Assembly (NCBI GenBank): GCA_028291055.1
Contig: JAQGIP010000148.1
Coordinates: forward strand, 1 to 40,056
Length of the DNA stretch: 40,056 nucleotides
DNA from: Caulobacter sp.
Lineage (GTDB): Bacteria > Pseudomonadota > Alphaproteobacteria > Caulobacterales > Caulobacteraceae
Reading direction: 5' to 3'
The translations under genes were made by a program, and so were the position numbers. The notes under the pieces were generated by a model. The model did not search any database, was not told the origin of the DNA, and saw only the letters and a list, made by a program, of their open reading frames with translations. Shown piece by piece: positions 26,359-34,627 of this stretch; position 1 is the first letter of the stretch; each line of letters opens with the position of its first letter.

Positions 26359-27407
26359 GCCCGCGCTCCCTCAACCGTCCGAGGACATTTGGACCAGGCG
26401 GCCGGGCAAATCCAGTCGCCGGCGGGGCCCACGCCCGAGGGCCGCGCCAGGGCGGCATCCACCGCGCCGGCCAGCGCCTCAATGAAGGCCGGCTCGATGC
26501 CCAGCGCCGGGGCCCGAACATAGGCCTTGGCGCCGTGGGCCTTGGCCAGCTTGGCGTAGTCGATATCCAGTTCGACCAGGGTCTCGATATGCTCGGAGAC
26601 GAAGGCGATCGGGGTCACCACCAGGGCCAGGCCGGCGTCGGCGCCCTCGCGGATGACGTCCTCGGTCGACGGGCCGATCCATTTCAGGCGGCCGACCCGG
26701 CTCTGGTAGCAGACCTTCCAATCCCCCAAGTCGATCTTGCTTTGGGAGCCCAGCCGCGCGGCGACCGCCGCCGCCGTGGCCTCGATCTGGGCCTGGTAGG
26801 GGTCGCCCCGCTCGATCACCTGCTCGGGCAGCCCATGGGCCGAGAACAGCAAGCGGGCCGGGCCGGGTTTGCCCGCCGCCTCATAGGCCTGCTCGATCTT
26901 GCGGGCATGGCCTTCGATCACCCCGTCCAGGGTGGGGTGGCAGCAGACGGCGCGTGAGCGGCCCGGGCCCTTGTAGGCCTTGCCCCAGGCTTCCAGCGAC
27001 GAACCGCTCGTGGTGGTCGAGTACTGCGGATAGAGGGGCAGCAGCACGATCTCGTCGGGTGCGAAGGCGGCGACCTCGCGGGCCGTCGCTTCCGTGAACG
27101 GATGCCAATAGCGCATGGCGATAAAGACCTGGACGTCGTCGTCCGGGTGGCCGGCCTGCACGGCGGCGCGCAGAGCCTCGGACTGCTTCTTCGTCTCCGC
27201 CAGCAACGGCGAGCCGCCGCCCATCTGGGCGTAGTTGGCGCGGGCGGATTTGGCGCGGGTGGTGGAGATCAGCGCCGCCAGGGCCAGCCTCGCGGGGCCG
27301 GGCAGGCTGATGATGGCCGGGTCGCGGAACAGGTTGAACAGGAAGGGCCTCACCGCCGCCGGCCCGTCGGGGCCGCCGAGGTTGAAGAGGACGACCGCGA
27401 GCTTCAC
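26355..27407 (-). CDS. hemH: Ferrochelatase
   Basis: A 350-residue enzyme that inserts Fe(II) into protoporphyrin IX, the last haem step. It starts KLAVVLFNLGGPDGPAAV. YPQYSTTTSGSS and LLFSAHGLPEQVI carry the catalytic His, and ETLVELDIDY has the second metal-site Glu. The frame is open upstream, but the ferrochelatase N-terminus begins at the GTG at 27407. That start overlaps the hemE stop (GTGA). The C-terminus extends slightly beyond the family core. Confidence 0.95.
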   Translation of the reverse strand: MKLAVVLFNLGGPDGPAAVRPFLFNLFRDPAIISLPGPARLALAALISTTRAKSARANYAQMGGGSPLLAETKKQSEALRAAVQAGHPDDDVQVFIAMRYWHPFTEATAREVAAFAPDEIVLLPLYPQYSTTTSGSSLEAWGKAYKGPGRSRAVCCHPTLDGVIEGHARKIEQAYEAAGKPGPARLLFSAHGLPEQVIERGDPYQAQIEATAAAVAARLGSQSKIDLGDWKVCYQSRVGRLKWIGPSTEDVIREGADAGLALVVTPIAFVSEHIETLVELDIDYAKLAKAHGAKAYVRAPALGIEPAFIEALAGAVDAALARPSGVGPAGDWICPAAWSKCPRTVEGARA

Positions 27408-28462
27408 CCGCCCCAGCCCTGCTTGCCGGTGACCCGCGCCACCACCCGGCCGACATGCTCCGGCGGGGTGTCGAGGATGATGCCGTGGCCGAGGTTGAAG
27501 ATGTAGCGCCCGCCGCCCCACTGATGCAGCAGGGTTTCGACCCGCGCATCGAGGGCCTTGCCGCCGGCCCGCAGCAGCAGGGGGTCGAGCGCGCCCTGGA
27601 TGGCGGTGATGGACTGGATGCGCCGGCCCATCTCGGCCGAGGCCTGGGTGTCGAGCGCCACGGCGTTCATCGGCACCTGCGCCGCATAGCCCTCGGCCAG
27701 CGCCCCGGCGCCCCGTGGAAAACCGATGACGGGGATGGTGACGCCCAGCTCGCGCACCCGCGCCAGCAACTTGACGTGCGGCCCGATCACCAGACGCTGG
27801 AACAGATCTTCCGGCAGGCCCTCGGCCCAGCTCTCGAAAATCTGCAGCACCTGGGCGCCATTGGCCGCCTGCATGGCCAGATAGCGGGCGGAGGCTTCGA
27901 CCAGGATATCCAGCAGCCGGTCCAGGGCCTCCGGATGCTCATAGGCATAGGTCCGGGCGCGAGAGCGGTCGCTGGAGCCGCCTTCGATCATATAGGTCGC
28001 CACGGTCCACGGGGCGCCGGCAAAGCCGATGAGGGCCCTTTCAGGCTCCAGCACGGCCCTGACGCGGCCCAGGGTCTCGCCCACATTGGCCAAGCGGGCG
28101 GTAGAGGCCTCGATTTCGGCTTCCATGGTGGCCAATTCGGGCAGCGGACCAAGCTTCGGACCTTCGCCGGCCTGGAACCAGACCTTCTGGCCCAAGGCGC
28201 CGGGGAGCAGCAGAATGTCGGCGAAGACGATGGCCGCGTCGAAGGCATAGCGGCGCATCGGCTGCAGGGTGGCTTCGGCCGCCATCTCCGGATTCAGACA
28301 GAAGGCGATGAAGTCCGGCGCTTTCGCCCTAAGCTCGAGATACTCCGGCAGATACCGGCCCGCCTGGCGCATGAACCAAATGGGCGGCCGCTCAGTTGTC
28401 TCTCCAGCCAACACCCTGAGCATGAGAGGTTGGGCGTCCGGGTTCGGAAGGGTCGCGTTCAT
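27404..28462 (-). CDS. hemE: Uroporphyrinogen decarboxylase
   Basis: A 352-residue enzyme converting uroporphyrinogen III to coproporphyrinogen III. The signatures are PIWFMRQAGRYLPEY (substrate-binding Arg pair), DAAIVFADILLLPGALG with the catalytic Asp, GFAGAPWTV and FNLGHGI with the conserved His. The start ATG at 28462 fits the family; a frame extends 12 codons further but without conservation. It is the first gene left of the origin, as in Caulobacter, and a CtrA-type box lies 61 bp upstream of its start. Confidence 0.96.
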   Translation of the reverse strand: MNATLPNPDAQPLMLRVLAGETTERPPIWFMRQAGRYLPEYLELRAKAPDFIAFCLNPEMAAEATLQPMRRYAFDAAIVFADILLLPGALGQKVWFQAGEGPKLGPLPELATMEAEIEASTARLANVGETLGRVRAVLEPERALIGFAGAPWTVATYMIEGGSSDRSRARTYAYEHPEALDRLLDILVEASARYLAMQAANGAQVLQIFESWAEGLPEDLFQRLVIGPHVKLLARVRELGVTIPVIGFPRGAGALAEGYAAQVPMNAVALDTQASAEMGRRIQSITAIQGALDPLLLRAGGKALDARVETLLHQWGGGRYIFNLGHGIILDTPPEHVGRVVARVTGKQGWGG

Positions 28463-28522
28463 GGCCCGCCTTAAACCCGCTCCCATCCCCAGGCTCAAGC
28501 CCTCGCCTGCCTACCTTCTATC

Positions 28523-28537
28523 TTAAGAAAGAATTAA
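28523..28537. promoter_or_regulatory. CtrA box, hemE side of origin
   Basis: A perfect TTAA-N7-TTAA box within an AT-rich patch. It adjoins a GATTC CcrM site. By analogy with Caulobacter it would repress initiation and the hemE promoter when CtrA is phosphorylated. Confidence 0.9.
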
Positions 28538-28622
28538 GATTCTGAATGGAGGTGGCAGAAGGACCCCGGCATAGCGGGGACAAGCGGCCTGCCCGGGCTG
28601 CCGTCCCCAGACGACTCCATCG

Positions 28623-28631
28623 CCATCCACA
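28623..28631 (+). promoter_or_regulatory. Weak DnaA-type box
   Basis: CCATCCACA matches TTATCCACA at 7 of 9 positions. Similar weak matches occur at 28654-28662 (minus strand, GTGTCCACA) and 28834-28842 (TTGTCCGCA). Weak boxes are normal in Caulobacter-type origins, but single ones are not strong evidence. Confidence 0.5.
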
Positions 28632-28696
28632 ATCCGCCAACAGCCGCGAGCGCTGTGGACACATATCGGGGATCGTTGGCGCCCGATCTGAAATCC

Positions 28697-28711
28697 TTAA
28701 CAAAACCCTAA
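28697..28711. promoter_or_regulatory. Near-perfect CtrA box, middle of origin
   Basis: TTAA-N7-CTAA, one base from the CtrA consensus, in the second AT-rich patch of the origin. Confidence 0.75.
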
Positions 28712-28908
28712 CGAGCGTCGCCACGGGCCGGTGTGAACGACCGCGAGTCGCTAAGCCGTGCGGCGGGATGGCGCAGGCCATACCGGCCATACCGCCCCGA
28801 TGCTGGGGATGGCCGGACGCCAAACTGGGGTGGTTGTCCGCAGGGCCCTTGGCAAAGCCGCCGGGGTGGTTATTTCTGCCCGATGCCTCCCCAGCGGGCG
28901 GCTCTTCG

Positions 28909-28923
28909 TTAACCAACCGTTAA
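28909..28923. promoter_or_regulatory. CtrA box, right side of origin
   Basis: A perfect TTAA-N7-TTAA box ending 4 bp before the best DnaA box. Adjacent CtrA and DnaA sites, allowing mutual exclusion, are characteristic of Caulobacter-type origins. Confidence 0.92.
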
Positions 28924-28927
28924 CGGC

Positions 28928-28936
28928 CTATCCACA
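28928..28936 (+). promoter_or_regulatory. DnaA box
   Basis: CTATCCACA matches TTATCCACA at 8 of 9 positions and is the best DnaA site in the origin. It lies 4 bp right of a perfect CtrA box. Confidence 0.85.
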
Positions 28937-28978
28937 GGCCCGGTCCACCGCCGGGCCGCCAAGGGGACGACAGACGCG

Positions 28979-29827
28979 ATGAGCTCGACCCTGCGCGTCG
29001 CCACCTACTTCCATATTCATCTGGTGTCGGATTCCACCGGCGACACCCTGAACGCCATGGCCCGCGCCGTCTGCGCGCGGTTCACCGACATCCTGCCGAT
29101 CGAGCACATCTACGCCCTGGTGCGCTCGACCCGCCAGCTGGAGCGGGCGCTGGAGGAGATCGCCGGCGCGCCCGGCGTGGTGATGCACACCATCATCGAT
29201 CCGGCCCTGCGCACGGCGCTGGAAGACGGCTGCCGCAAGCTGGAGACGCCCTGTATCGCGGCCCTCGACCCGGTGGTTTCGGCCCTGTCGCGCTACCTGG
29301 GCGCGCCGCTGTCGTCGCGGGTCGGCGCCCAGCATGCGCTGGACAACGAGTATTTCGACCGCATCGACGCGCTCAACTACGCCATCGGCCATGACGACGG
29401 CCAGGGCGGACAAGATCTTGAAAAGGCTGACGTTGTCCTGGTCGGCGTGTCGCGCACGTCGAAGACCCCGACCTCGATCTACCTGGCCCACCGGGGCATC
29501 CGCGCGGCCAATGTGCCGCTGGTGCCGGGGGCCGAGCCGCCGGCGCTGCTGTTCAACCTGAGGAATACGCTGGTGGTGGGCCTGACCGCCTCGCCTGATC
29601 GCCTTGTGCAGATCCGCCGCAACCGCCTGCTCAGCCTGCATGAGAACCGCGCCTCCAGCTATATCGACCAGGACGCGGTGCGCGATGAGATCGTCAAGGC
29701 GCGGAGGCTGTTCGAGAAACACGGCTGGCCGGTGATCGACGTCACGCGCCGCTCGGTGGAAGAGACGGCCGCTACCATCATCAACCTGCTCTCCAACGGG
29801 CGCGGCCAGGTGGAGGTGCTCGGATGA
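28979..29827 (+). CDS. Pyruvate, phosphate dikinase regulatory protein (DUF299)
   Basis: A 282-residue bifunctional kinase/pyrophosphorylase of the DUF299 family. It inactivates PPDK (or PEP synthase) by ADP-dependent phosphorylation and reactivates it by Pi-dependent removal. It begins with FHIHLVSDSTGDTLN and has the unusual P-loop GVSRTSKT at 156-163. The C-terminus has YIDQDAVRDEI and GWPVIDVTRRSVEETAA. Which of the two targets it controls cannot be told here. It is the first gene right of the origin and overlaps maf by ATGA. Confidence 0.95.
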   Translation: MSSTLRVATYFHIHLVSDSTGDTLNAMARAVCARFTDILPIEHIYALVRSTRQLERALEEIAGAPGVVMHTIIDPALRTALEDGCRKLETPCIAALDPVVSALSRYLGAPLSSRVGAQHALDNEYFDRIDALNYAIGHDDGQGGQDLEKADVVLVGVSRTSKTPTSIYLAHRGIRAANVPLVPGAEPPALLFNLRNTLVVGLTASPDRLVQIRRNRLLSLHENRASSYIDQDAVRDEIVKARRLFEKHGWPVIDVTRRSVEETAATIINLLSNGRGQVEVLG

Positions 29828-30429
29828 GCGCTCCGCCCCCTGTCATCCTGGCGTCGAAGAGCCAGTCGCGCGCCGCCCTGCTGGCCGCCGCCGGGGTGCC
29901 CTTCACCATCGCCGGGGCCGGCGTCGACGAGCATGCCGCCAAGCTGTCGCTGCTGGGGGAGGGGGCCACGCCCCGCGAGGTCGCCGACGCCCTGGCCGAG
30001 CTGAAGGCCGTGAAGGTGTCGCGCGGCCGCCCCGACGCCCTGGTCATCGGCGCCGACCAGACCCTCGACCTGGGCGGCGTCCTCTACGACAAGGCCGAGA
30101 GCGTGGACGAGGCGCGCCTTCGTCTGATGGATTTCCGCGGCCGGACACACAAGCTGCACGCCGCCGTGGTGGTGGCCCAGGGCGGCCAGCCGATCTGGCG
30201 CGACCTGCCCGCCGCCAGCCTGACCATGCGCCCCTTCAGCGACGATTTCCTCGACGCCTATCTTGCCGAACATGGGCAGGAAATCCTGTCTTCGGTGGGC
30301 TGCTACCAGCTGGAGGCGGGCGGCATGCAGCTCTTCTCCGACATCAAAGGCGACTACCACACCATCCTGGGCCTGCCGCTGCTGGGTCTTCTCGACCTGC
30401 TGCGCCGTTATGGCGTGCTGGCGATATGA
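29824..30429 (+). CDS. Maf-family nucleoside triphosphate pyrophosphatase
   Basis: A 201-residue Maf protein that hydrolyses non-canonical or regulatory NTPs to NMPs. It opens PVILASKSQSRAALL, the Maf start. The catalytic acid is in IGADQTL, and the QEILSSVGCYQLEAGG block with GDYHTILGLPL completes the fold. The Cys-containing GCYQLE pattern is typical of the YceF-type subgroup. It is translationally coupled to its neighbours by ATGA overlaps at both ends. Confidence 0.93.
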   Translation: MSAPPPVILASKSQSRAALLAAAGVPFTIAGAGVDEHAAKLSLLGEGATPREVADALAELKAVKVSRGRPDALVIGADQTLDLGGVLYDKAESVDEARLRLMDFRGRTHKLHAAVVVAQGGQPIWRDLPAASLTMRPFSDDFLDAYLAEHGQEILSSVGCYQLEAGGMQLFSDIKGDYHTILGLPLLGLLDLLRRYGVLAI

Positions 30430-31274
30430 GCCGGGTCACAGGCGCGGCCATGGTCGCCGGCATCGTCGGCCACCCGATCGCCCACTCCATGAGCCCGGTG
30501 CTGCACAACGCCTGGCTGGAGGCGGCCGGCCTGAACGGCGCCTACGTCCCCTATTCGCCCGGTGAGACCGGTCTCGCCCGCTTTGTCGCCGGCATGCGGG
30601 GCGGGGTGATGCGCGGCGTTAACGTCACCATCCCCTACAAGGAAGAGGCTCTGGCCCTGGCCGACGAGGCCAGCGATCTGGCCCGGCTGGCCGGCGCCGC
30701 CAACCTGCTGCTGTTTCGGGCCGACGGCACGGTGTTCGCCGACAACACCGACGGCCCCGGCTTCCTGGGCGCCCTGAAGGCCCAGGCCGGCTATGATCCC
30801 AAGGCCGGACCGGCCGTGATCCTGGGCGCGGGGGGCGCGGCGCGGGGGGCGGCCGCCGCCCTGATGCTGGCCGGCGCGCCGCGCGTGCGCATCGTCAACC
30901 GCACCCTGGCCCGCGCCGAGGTGATCGCCACGGAGCTGGGCGGCTTCGTCAGTGGCCATGCGGAGGCTGATTGCCGCGACGCGCTGATCGGCGCGACCCT
31001 GATCGTCAACGCGACCTCGCTCGGCCTCGGCGGCGGACTCGGCCCTCCCTGCGATTTCGCCGCCGCGCCCGGCGCGGTGGTGATGGATATGGTCTACAAG
31101 CCCCTGGAAACCGAATTCCTCAGGCGCGCGGCGGCCGCCGGCCATCCCACCGTGGATGGGCTGGAGATGCTGATCCGCCAGGCGATCCCGGCCTATGAGG
31201 CGTTTTATGGCGTGGCGCCGCCCGAGGACGTCGATGTGCGCGGCCTGGCGCTGGCGCACCTGGGGGTGACATGA
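30426..31274 (+). CDS. aroE: Shikimate dehydrogenase
   Basis: A 282-residue NADP-dependent enzyme reducing 3-dehydroshikimate to shikimate in the chorismate pathway. Shikimate-binding residues are S21 and S23 in [11 protein letters not shown]72 in NVTIPYK and D109 in NTDG. The Rossmann domain has [12 protein letters not shown] followed by VNRT, giving NADP preference. GLEMLIRQA near the end is the conserved QA region. It is coupled to maf and coaE by ATGA overlaps. Confidence 0.96.
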   Translation: MSRVTGAAMVAGIVGHPIAHSMSPVLHNAWLEAAGLNGAYVPYSPGETGLARFVAGMRGGVMRGVNVTIPYKEEALALADEASDLARLAGAANLLLFRADGTVFADNTDGPGFLGALKAQAGYDPKAGPAVILGAGGAARGAAAALMLAGAPRVRIVNRTLARAEVIATELGGFVSGHAEADCRDALIGATLIVNATSLGLGGGLGPPCDFAAAPGAVVMDMVYKPLETEFLRRAAAAGHPTVDGLEMLIRQAIPAYEAFYGVAPPEDVDVRGLALAHLGVT

Positions 31275-31918
31275 GCGAGCGCGGCATGATGGTCGTGGGG
31301 CTGACCGGCTCCATCGGCATGGGAAAATCCACCACCGCGGCCCTGTTCGCCGAGGAGGGCGTGCCGGTCTATGACGCCGACGCCGAGGTACATGCCGCCT
31401 ATGCCAAGGGCGGTGTGGCGGTCGAACCGCTGGAGGACGCCTTTCCGGGTGTCACGGTCGATGGGGCGGTGGACCGACGGAAGCTCAGCCTGCGGGTGGT
31501 CGGCGACGCCGACGAACTGAAACGACTGGAGATGATCGTCCATCCGCTGCTGGGCGGCCGGCGCGCCGCCTTCTTCGAGGCCGCCAGGGAAAGGAACGCC
31601 GACATCGTCGTCCTCGACATCCCGCTGCTGTTCGAAACCGGCGGCGAGCGGGGCATGGATGCGGTGGTGGTCGTCTCCGCCCCGGTCCACATCCAGCGCG
31701 AACGGGTGCTGGCGCGGCCCGACATGAGCGAGGCCAAGCTGGATTCCATCCTGGCGCGGCAGATGGCCGACGAGGACAAGCGCGCGCTCGCCCATTTCGT
31801 GGTCGATACCTCCCAGGGGCTGGAGCATGCGCGCGCCCAGGTGCGCAATATTTTGATCCGCCTGCGGCGTGATGGACCGCCCGCCAAGCTTGCCCCCGGC
31901 GGCGAACGGCAGCATTGA
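31271..31918 (+). CDS. coaE: Dephospho-CoA kinase
   Basis: A 215-residue P-loop kinase for the last coenzyme A step, phosphorylating the ribose 3'-hydroxyl of dephospho-CoA. The Walker A is [12 protein letters not shown] (10-21). VYDADAEVH holds the catalytic Asp. [12 protein letters not shown] and the lid segment [20 protein letters not shown] are present. The tail is slightly longer and basic. It lies between aroE (ATGA overlap) and dnaQ (6 bp), as in Caulobacter. Confidence 0.96.
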   Translation: MSERGMMVVGLTGSIGMGKSTTAALFAEEGVPVYDADAEVHAAYAKGGVAVEPLEDAFPGVTVDGAVDRRKLSLRVVGDADELKRLEMIVHPLLGGRRAAFFEAARERNADIVVLDIPLLFETGGERGMDAVVVVSAPVHIQRERVLARPDMSEAKLDSILARQMADEDKRALAHFVVDTSQGLEHARAQVRNILIRLRRDGPPAKLAPGGERQH

Positions 31919-31924
31919 ACGGCC

Positions 31925-32632
31925 ATGGCCCGCGCCATTGTCCTCGATACCGAAACCACGGGCTTAGACCCGCGCACCGGCCACCGGCTGCTTGAGCTCG
32001 GCTGCGTGGAGCTCGAGGATTTCATTCCGACGGGCCGCACCTTCCACCGCTACATCCACCCCGACCGCGCCATCGATCCGGACGCCGAGCGGGTGCACGG
32101 CATCTCCCTGGCCTTCCTGGCCGACAAGCCGCGCTTCCACGAGGACGTGGTGGTGGTGGAGTTCCTGGACTTCATCGGCGACGCCGAGCTGGTGGCCCAC
32201 AACGCGGCCTTCGACCGGGGCTTCGTCAACGCGGAGCTGGAGCGGGTCGGGCGCGCTATCCTGCACGAGAGCCGCTGGGTCGACACGCTGCAGATCGCCA
32301 AACGCAAGTTCCCGGGGATGTACAATTCCCTGGATGCGCTTTGTAAGCGCTTCAAGATTTCCCTGGCCGACCGCGACAAGCACGGCGCCCTGCTCGACGC
32401 GCGGCTGCTGGCCGAGGTCTATCTTGAGCTTCAGGGCGGCCGCGAGCGCGGCCTGGAACTGACCCAGGCGGTGGTGGCGCGGGCGGCCGAAGCGGCCCTG
32501 ACCCAGGCGGCCTACGGCCTACGCGCCCGGCCGCTGGCGTCTCGTGTCACCGAGGAAGAGCGCGAAGCCCACGAGGCGTTTGTGACCAAGGTCTTGAAAG
32601 ATAAGGCCGTTTGGCTCAAGGTCAGCTACTGA
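31925..32632 (+). CDS. dnaQ: DNA polymerase III epsilon (proofreading) subunit
   Basis: A 235-residue 3'-5' exonuclease of the DEDDh type. ExoI is VLDTETTGLD with D8 and E10. ExoII is VAHNAAFDRGF. ExoIII has HGALLDARLLAEVY with the His and Asp. The linker and C-terminal clamp and alpha-binding tail (about 185-235) are present. It is the last gene of the run that starts at the origin. holA, another polymerase III subunit, is on the other side of the origin. Confidence 0.96.
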   Translation: MARAIVLDTETTGLDPRTGHRLLELGCVELEDFIPTGRTFHRYIHPDRAIDPDAERVHGISLAFLADKPRFHEDVVVVEFLDFIGDAELVAHNAAFDRGFVNAELERVGRAILHESRWVDTLQIAKRKFPGMYNSLDALCKRFKISLADRDKHGALLDARLLAEVYLELQGGRERGLELTQAVVARAAEAALTQAAYGLRARPLASRVTEEEREAHEAFVTKVLKDKAVWLKVSY

Positions 32633-32679
32633 CCGGCTGACGTCCCGCCCCGTTGCGGCGGCGGACAAATCAGCAAAAC

Positions 32680-32710
32680 ATACGGCCATGTATAAAATAC
32701 ACAGCTGTAT
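32680..32710. promoter_or_regulatory. Palindromic operator upstream of tetR-type gene
   Basis: Two half-sites, ATACGGCCATGTAT (32680-32693) and ATACACAGCTGTAT (32697-32710), are near inverted repeats of each other around AAA. Outer ATAC/GTAT and inner TGTAT/ATACA match exactly. The centre includes a -10-like TATAAAAT. It ends 6 bp before the regulator's ATG and is thus a likely autoregulatory site. Confidence 0.7.
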
Positions 32711-32716
32711 CTTCTA

Positions 32717-33361
32717 ATGTCCGTCACTGAGCTCCCGCCCCGCGCCCTAGGCGGCAAGCGCGAGCGCACCCGCGCCGCCCTCATCGAGGCCGCCGTGGAG
32801 ATCATCGCCGAACGCGGCTTCGACCTGACCAGCCTGGAGGAGGTGGCCCGCCGGGCGGGCATGAGCCGCGGCGCCATCTACGGCAACTTCCCCAGCCGCG
32901 AGGCCCTGTTCATGGCGGTGATCGGCGCGGCCTGGAGCCCGGTGCAGCCGACCTTCGTGCCCGGCGCGCCCTTCGCGGTGCAGATGCGGGCGTTCGGGGA
33001 GGCGGTTGCCGTCGAAGCGCGCCGCCGGCGGCCGCGCGCGGCGGCCATGGCCTCCTTCCAGCTCTATCTGTTCACCCACGAGCCGATGCGCCGCCGCATG
33101 AGCGAGCAGAATGCCGAGGCCTATCGCCAGTTCGCCGCGGCGCTCGAGGACCTCGTCCCCGAGGACGACCTGCCGATGCCGAGCGGACGGCTGGCCAGGG
33201 TGCTGGACGCCCTGACCACCGGACTGATGTTCACCTATTTCCAGACGCCGGAACTGATCTCCGACGAGGATATCATCGCCGCCTTCACGGCCCTCGCGGG
33301 GCCGCTCGAAGATCAGGCGTTGCCGGCCACACCTTCGGCCTGGGCCTTGCGGGCCAGGTAG
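32717..33361 (+). CDS. TetR-family transcriptional regulator
   Basis: A 214-residue repressor. The N-terminal helix-turn-helix (about 14-60) has the TetR pattern [16 protein letters not shown], then [21 protein letters not shown]. The C-terminal ligand domain is not assignable. No transporter or enzyme gene is beside it, so its regulated genes are probably elsewhere, apart from itself through the operator upstream. Its last 16 codons overlap the end of the convergent secB gene. No Shine-Dalgarno is visible at the ATG. Confidence 0.92.
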   Translation: MSVTELPPRALGGKRERTRAALIEAAVEIIAERGFDLTSLEEVARRAGMSRGAIYGNFPSREALFMAVIGAAWSPVQPTFVPGAPFAVQMRAFGEAVAVEARRRRPRAAAMASFQLYLFTHEPMRRRMSEQNAEAYRQFAAALEDLVPEDDLPMPSGRLARVLDALTTGLMFTYFQTPELISDEDIIAAFTALAGPLEDQALPATPSAWALRAR

Positions 33362-33795
33362 ACGGCGCCGAAGTCGATCGGATCGAGCAGGAAGGGCGGG
33401 AAGCCGCCTTCGCTGGTCACATCGGCGATCACCCGGCGCGCGAAGGGGAAGAGGAAGCGCGGGCACTCGATCAGCAGCACCGGCTCCATCTCGTCTTCCG
33501 GCACGTTGGAGATCTGGAAGAGGCCGCCATAGAGGACCTCCACATGGAAGACCGCGTCCTCGCCGCGCGTGGCCCGCGCGCTGAGCTTCAGGTCCACCTC
33601 GAACAGGCCATCGGGCCGGCCGCGCGCGTTCATCTCCACGCCCATGTCGATCTGCGGCTGCTCGCCGCCCTGGCGCAGGCTTTCCGGCGCGTGGGGATGC
33701 TCGAAGGACAGGTCGCGCAGATATTGGGTGACGATGCGGAACGACGGCGCGTTGGGGTCGTCACCAGCGGGCGCGAGCGGGTTGAGATCGGTCAT
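33313..33795 (-). CDS. secB: Protein-export chaperone SecB
   Basis: A 160-residue cytoplasmic chaperone that holds precursors unfolded and passes them to SecA. It has the family pattern [20 protein letters not shown] start (here [16 protein letters not shown]), [45 protein letters not shown] and [14 protein letters not shown]. Length is normal. The C-terminal end overlaps the TetR gene by 49 bp on the opposite strand. Confidence 0.96.
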   Translation of the reverse strand: MTDLNPLAPAGDDPNAPSFRIVTQYLRDLSFEHPHAPESLRQGGEQPQIDMGVEMNARGRPDGLFEVDLKLSARATRGEDAVFHVEVLYGGLFQISNVPEDEMEPVLLIECPRFLFPFARRVIADVTSEGGFPPFLLDPIDFGAVYLARKAQAEGVAGNA

Positions 33796-34021
33796 GGAAA
33801 GGTCGGTCCGGGTTGGCGCGCGCCCTGCAAACCTCTTGAAAAGGCCGGGCCACGCGGAAGGCGTGAGCCGGGCTGCTTACAGGCTAGACCCCCTTTGCGC
33901 AACGTCCCCCACCCGGCGCGGGAGCCCCGCACGAGCGTGACACCTGACGCGGGCCGCGCACTGGCCTATATTGAAGGTCTCGGGGACGGTTCGCGCACCC
34001 CGAAACGGAGTCGCCATCCCC

Positions 34022-34627
34022 TTGTCGGTCGTCTCGCTCGTCATCCTGGCCGTGCTGGCCGCCGTGGTGCTGTATCAGCTTTACGCGGTGCTCGGCCGCC
34101 GCGTGGGCCGCCAGCCCGAGGACACCCCGGCCCTGGCCGGGCCCGACCCCGTGCGGCGCGGGGCCGTGCCCGTCGTGGATGACGGCGCGCCGCTCACCGG
34201 CCTGGCGGCGCTGAAGGCCGGCGATCCCGGCTTCGACGTGGGCAAGTTCCTGGATGGGGCGCGTTCGGCCTATGAGCTGATCGTGCGCGCCTTCGTGGGC
34301 GGCGACCGTGAGAAGCTGGCCAAGCTGCTGTCGCCCGACATGATGATGCATTTCGAGGCCGCCATCGCCCAGCGCGAGGGCGAAGACCGCACCGAGACGG
34401 TGGAGTTTTTGAACCCGCCCCGCGCCGACCTGGAGTCGGTGGAGGTGGCCGACGACAAGGCCCGCGCCAAGGTCCGCTTCCTGGGCGAATACCGCAGCCG
34501 CACCAAGGGCCCGGAAGGCGAGGGCGTCGACGACCGCCGTACGGCCGAGATCTGGACCTTCGAGCGCCCGGTCGGCAGCCGCGATCCCAACTGGATCCTG
34601 GCCCGCGTGGACGCCGCGGAGGCCTGA
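34022..34627 (+). CDS. Tim44-like domain membrane-anchored protein
   Basis: About 201 residues. An N-terminal membrane helix (VSLVILAVLAAVVLYQLY) is followed by LGRRVGRQPED, a polar linker and a Tim44-like domain (about 60-200) with FLDGARSAYELIVRAFVGGD and WTFERPV. In alphaproteobacteria this is the TimA protein, related to mitochondrial Tim44; its bacterial role is unclear. The frame opens at a TTG at 33971, but a TTG at 34022 has GGAG 11 bases before it and puts the membrane helix at the N-terminus as usual. The stop shares one base with mltA (TGATG). Confidence 0.85.
   Translation: MSVVSLVILAVLAAVVLYQLYAVLGRRVGRQPEDTPALAGPDPVRRGAVPVVDDGAPLTGLAALKAGDPGFDVGKFLDGARSAYELIVRAFVGGDREKLAKLLSPDMMMHFEAAIAQREGEDRTETVEFLNPPRADLESVEVADDKARAKVRFLGEYRSRTKGPEGEGVDDRRTAEIWTFERPVGSRDPNWILARVDAAEA

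Larger units (their letters stand above)
28463..28978. other. Chromosome origin of replication (Cori-like)
   Basis: A 516-bp gene-free stretch between hemE and the PPDK regulatory gene, the position of the Caulobacter crescentus origin. It contains two perfect TTAA-N7-TTAA CtrA boxes and one near-perfect box, a strong DnaA box and three weaker ones, three GANTC sites (28538-28542, 28613-28617, 28745-28749), a tandem 9-mer GGCCATACC (28776-28793) and short AT-rich patches (28521-28545, 28691-28711) in otherwise GC-rich DNA. Flanking genes point away on both sides. parABS lies about 10 kb left. No IHF site was clear. Confidence 0.92.
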
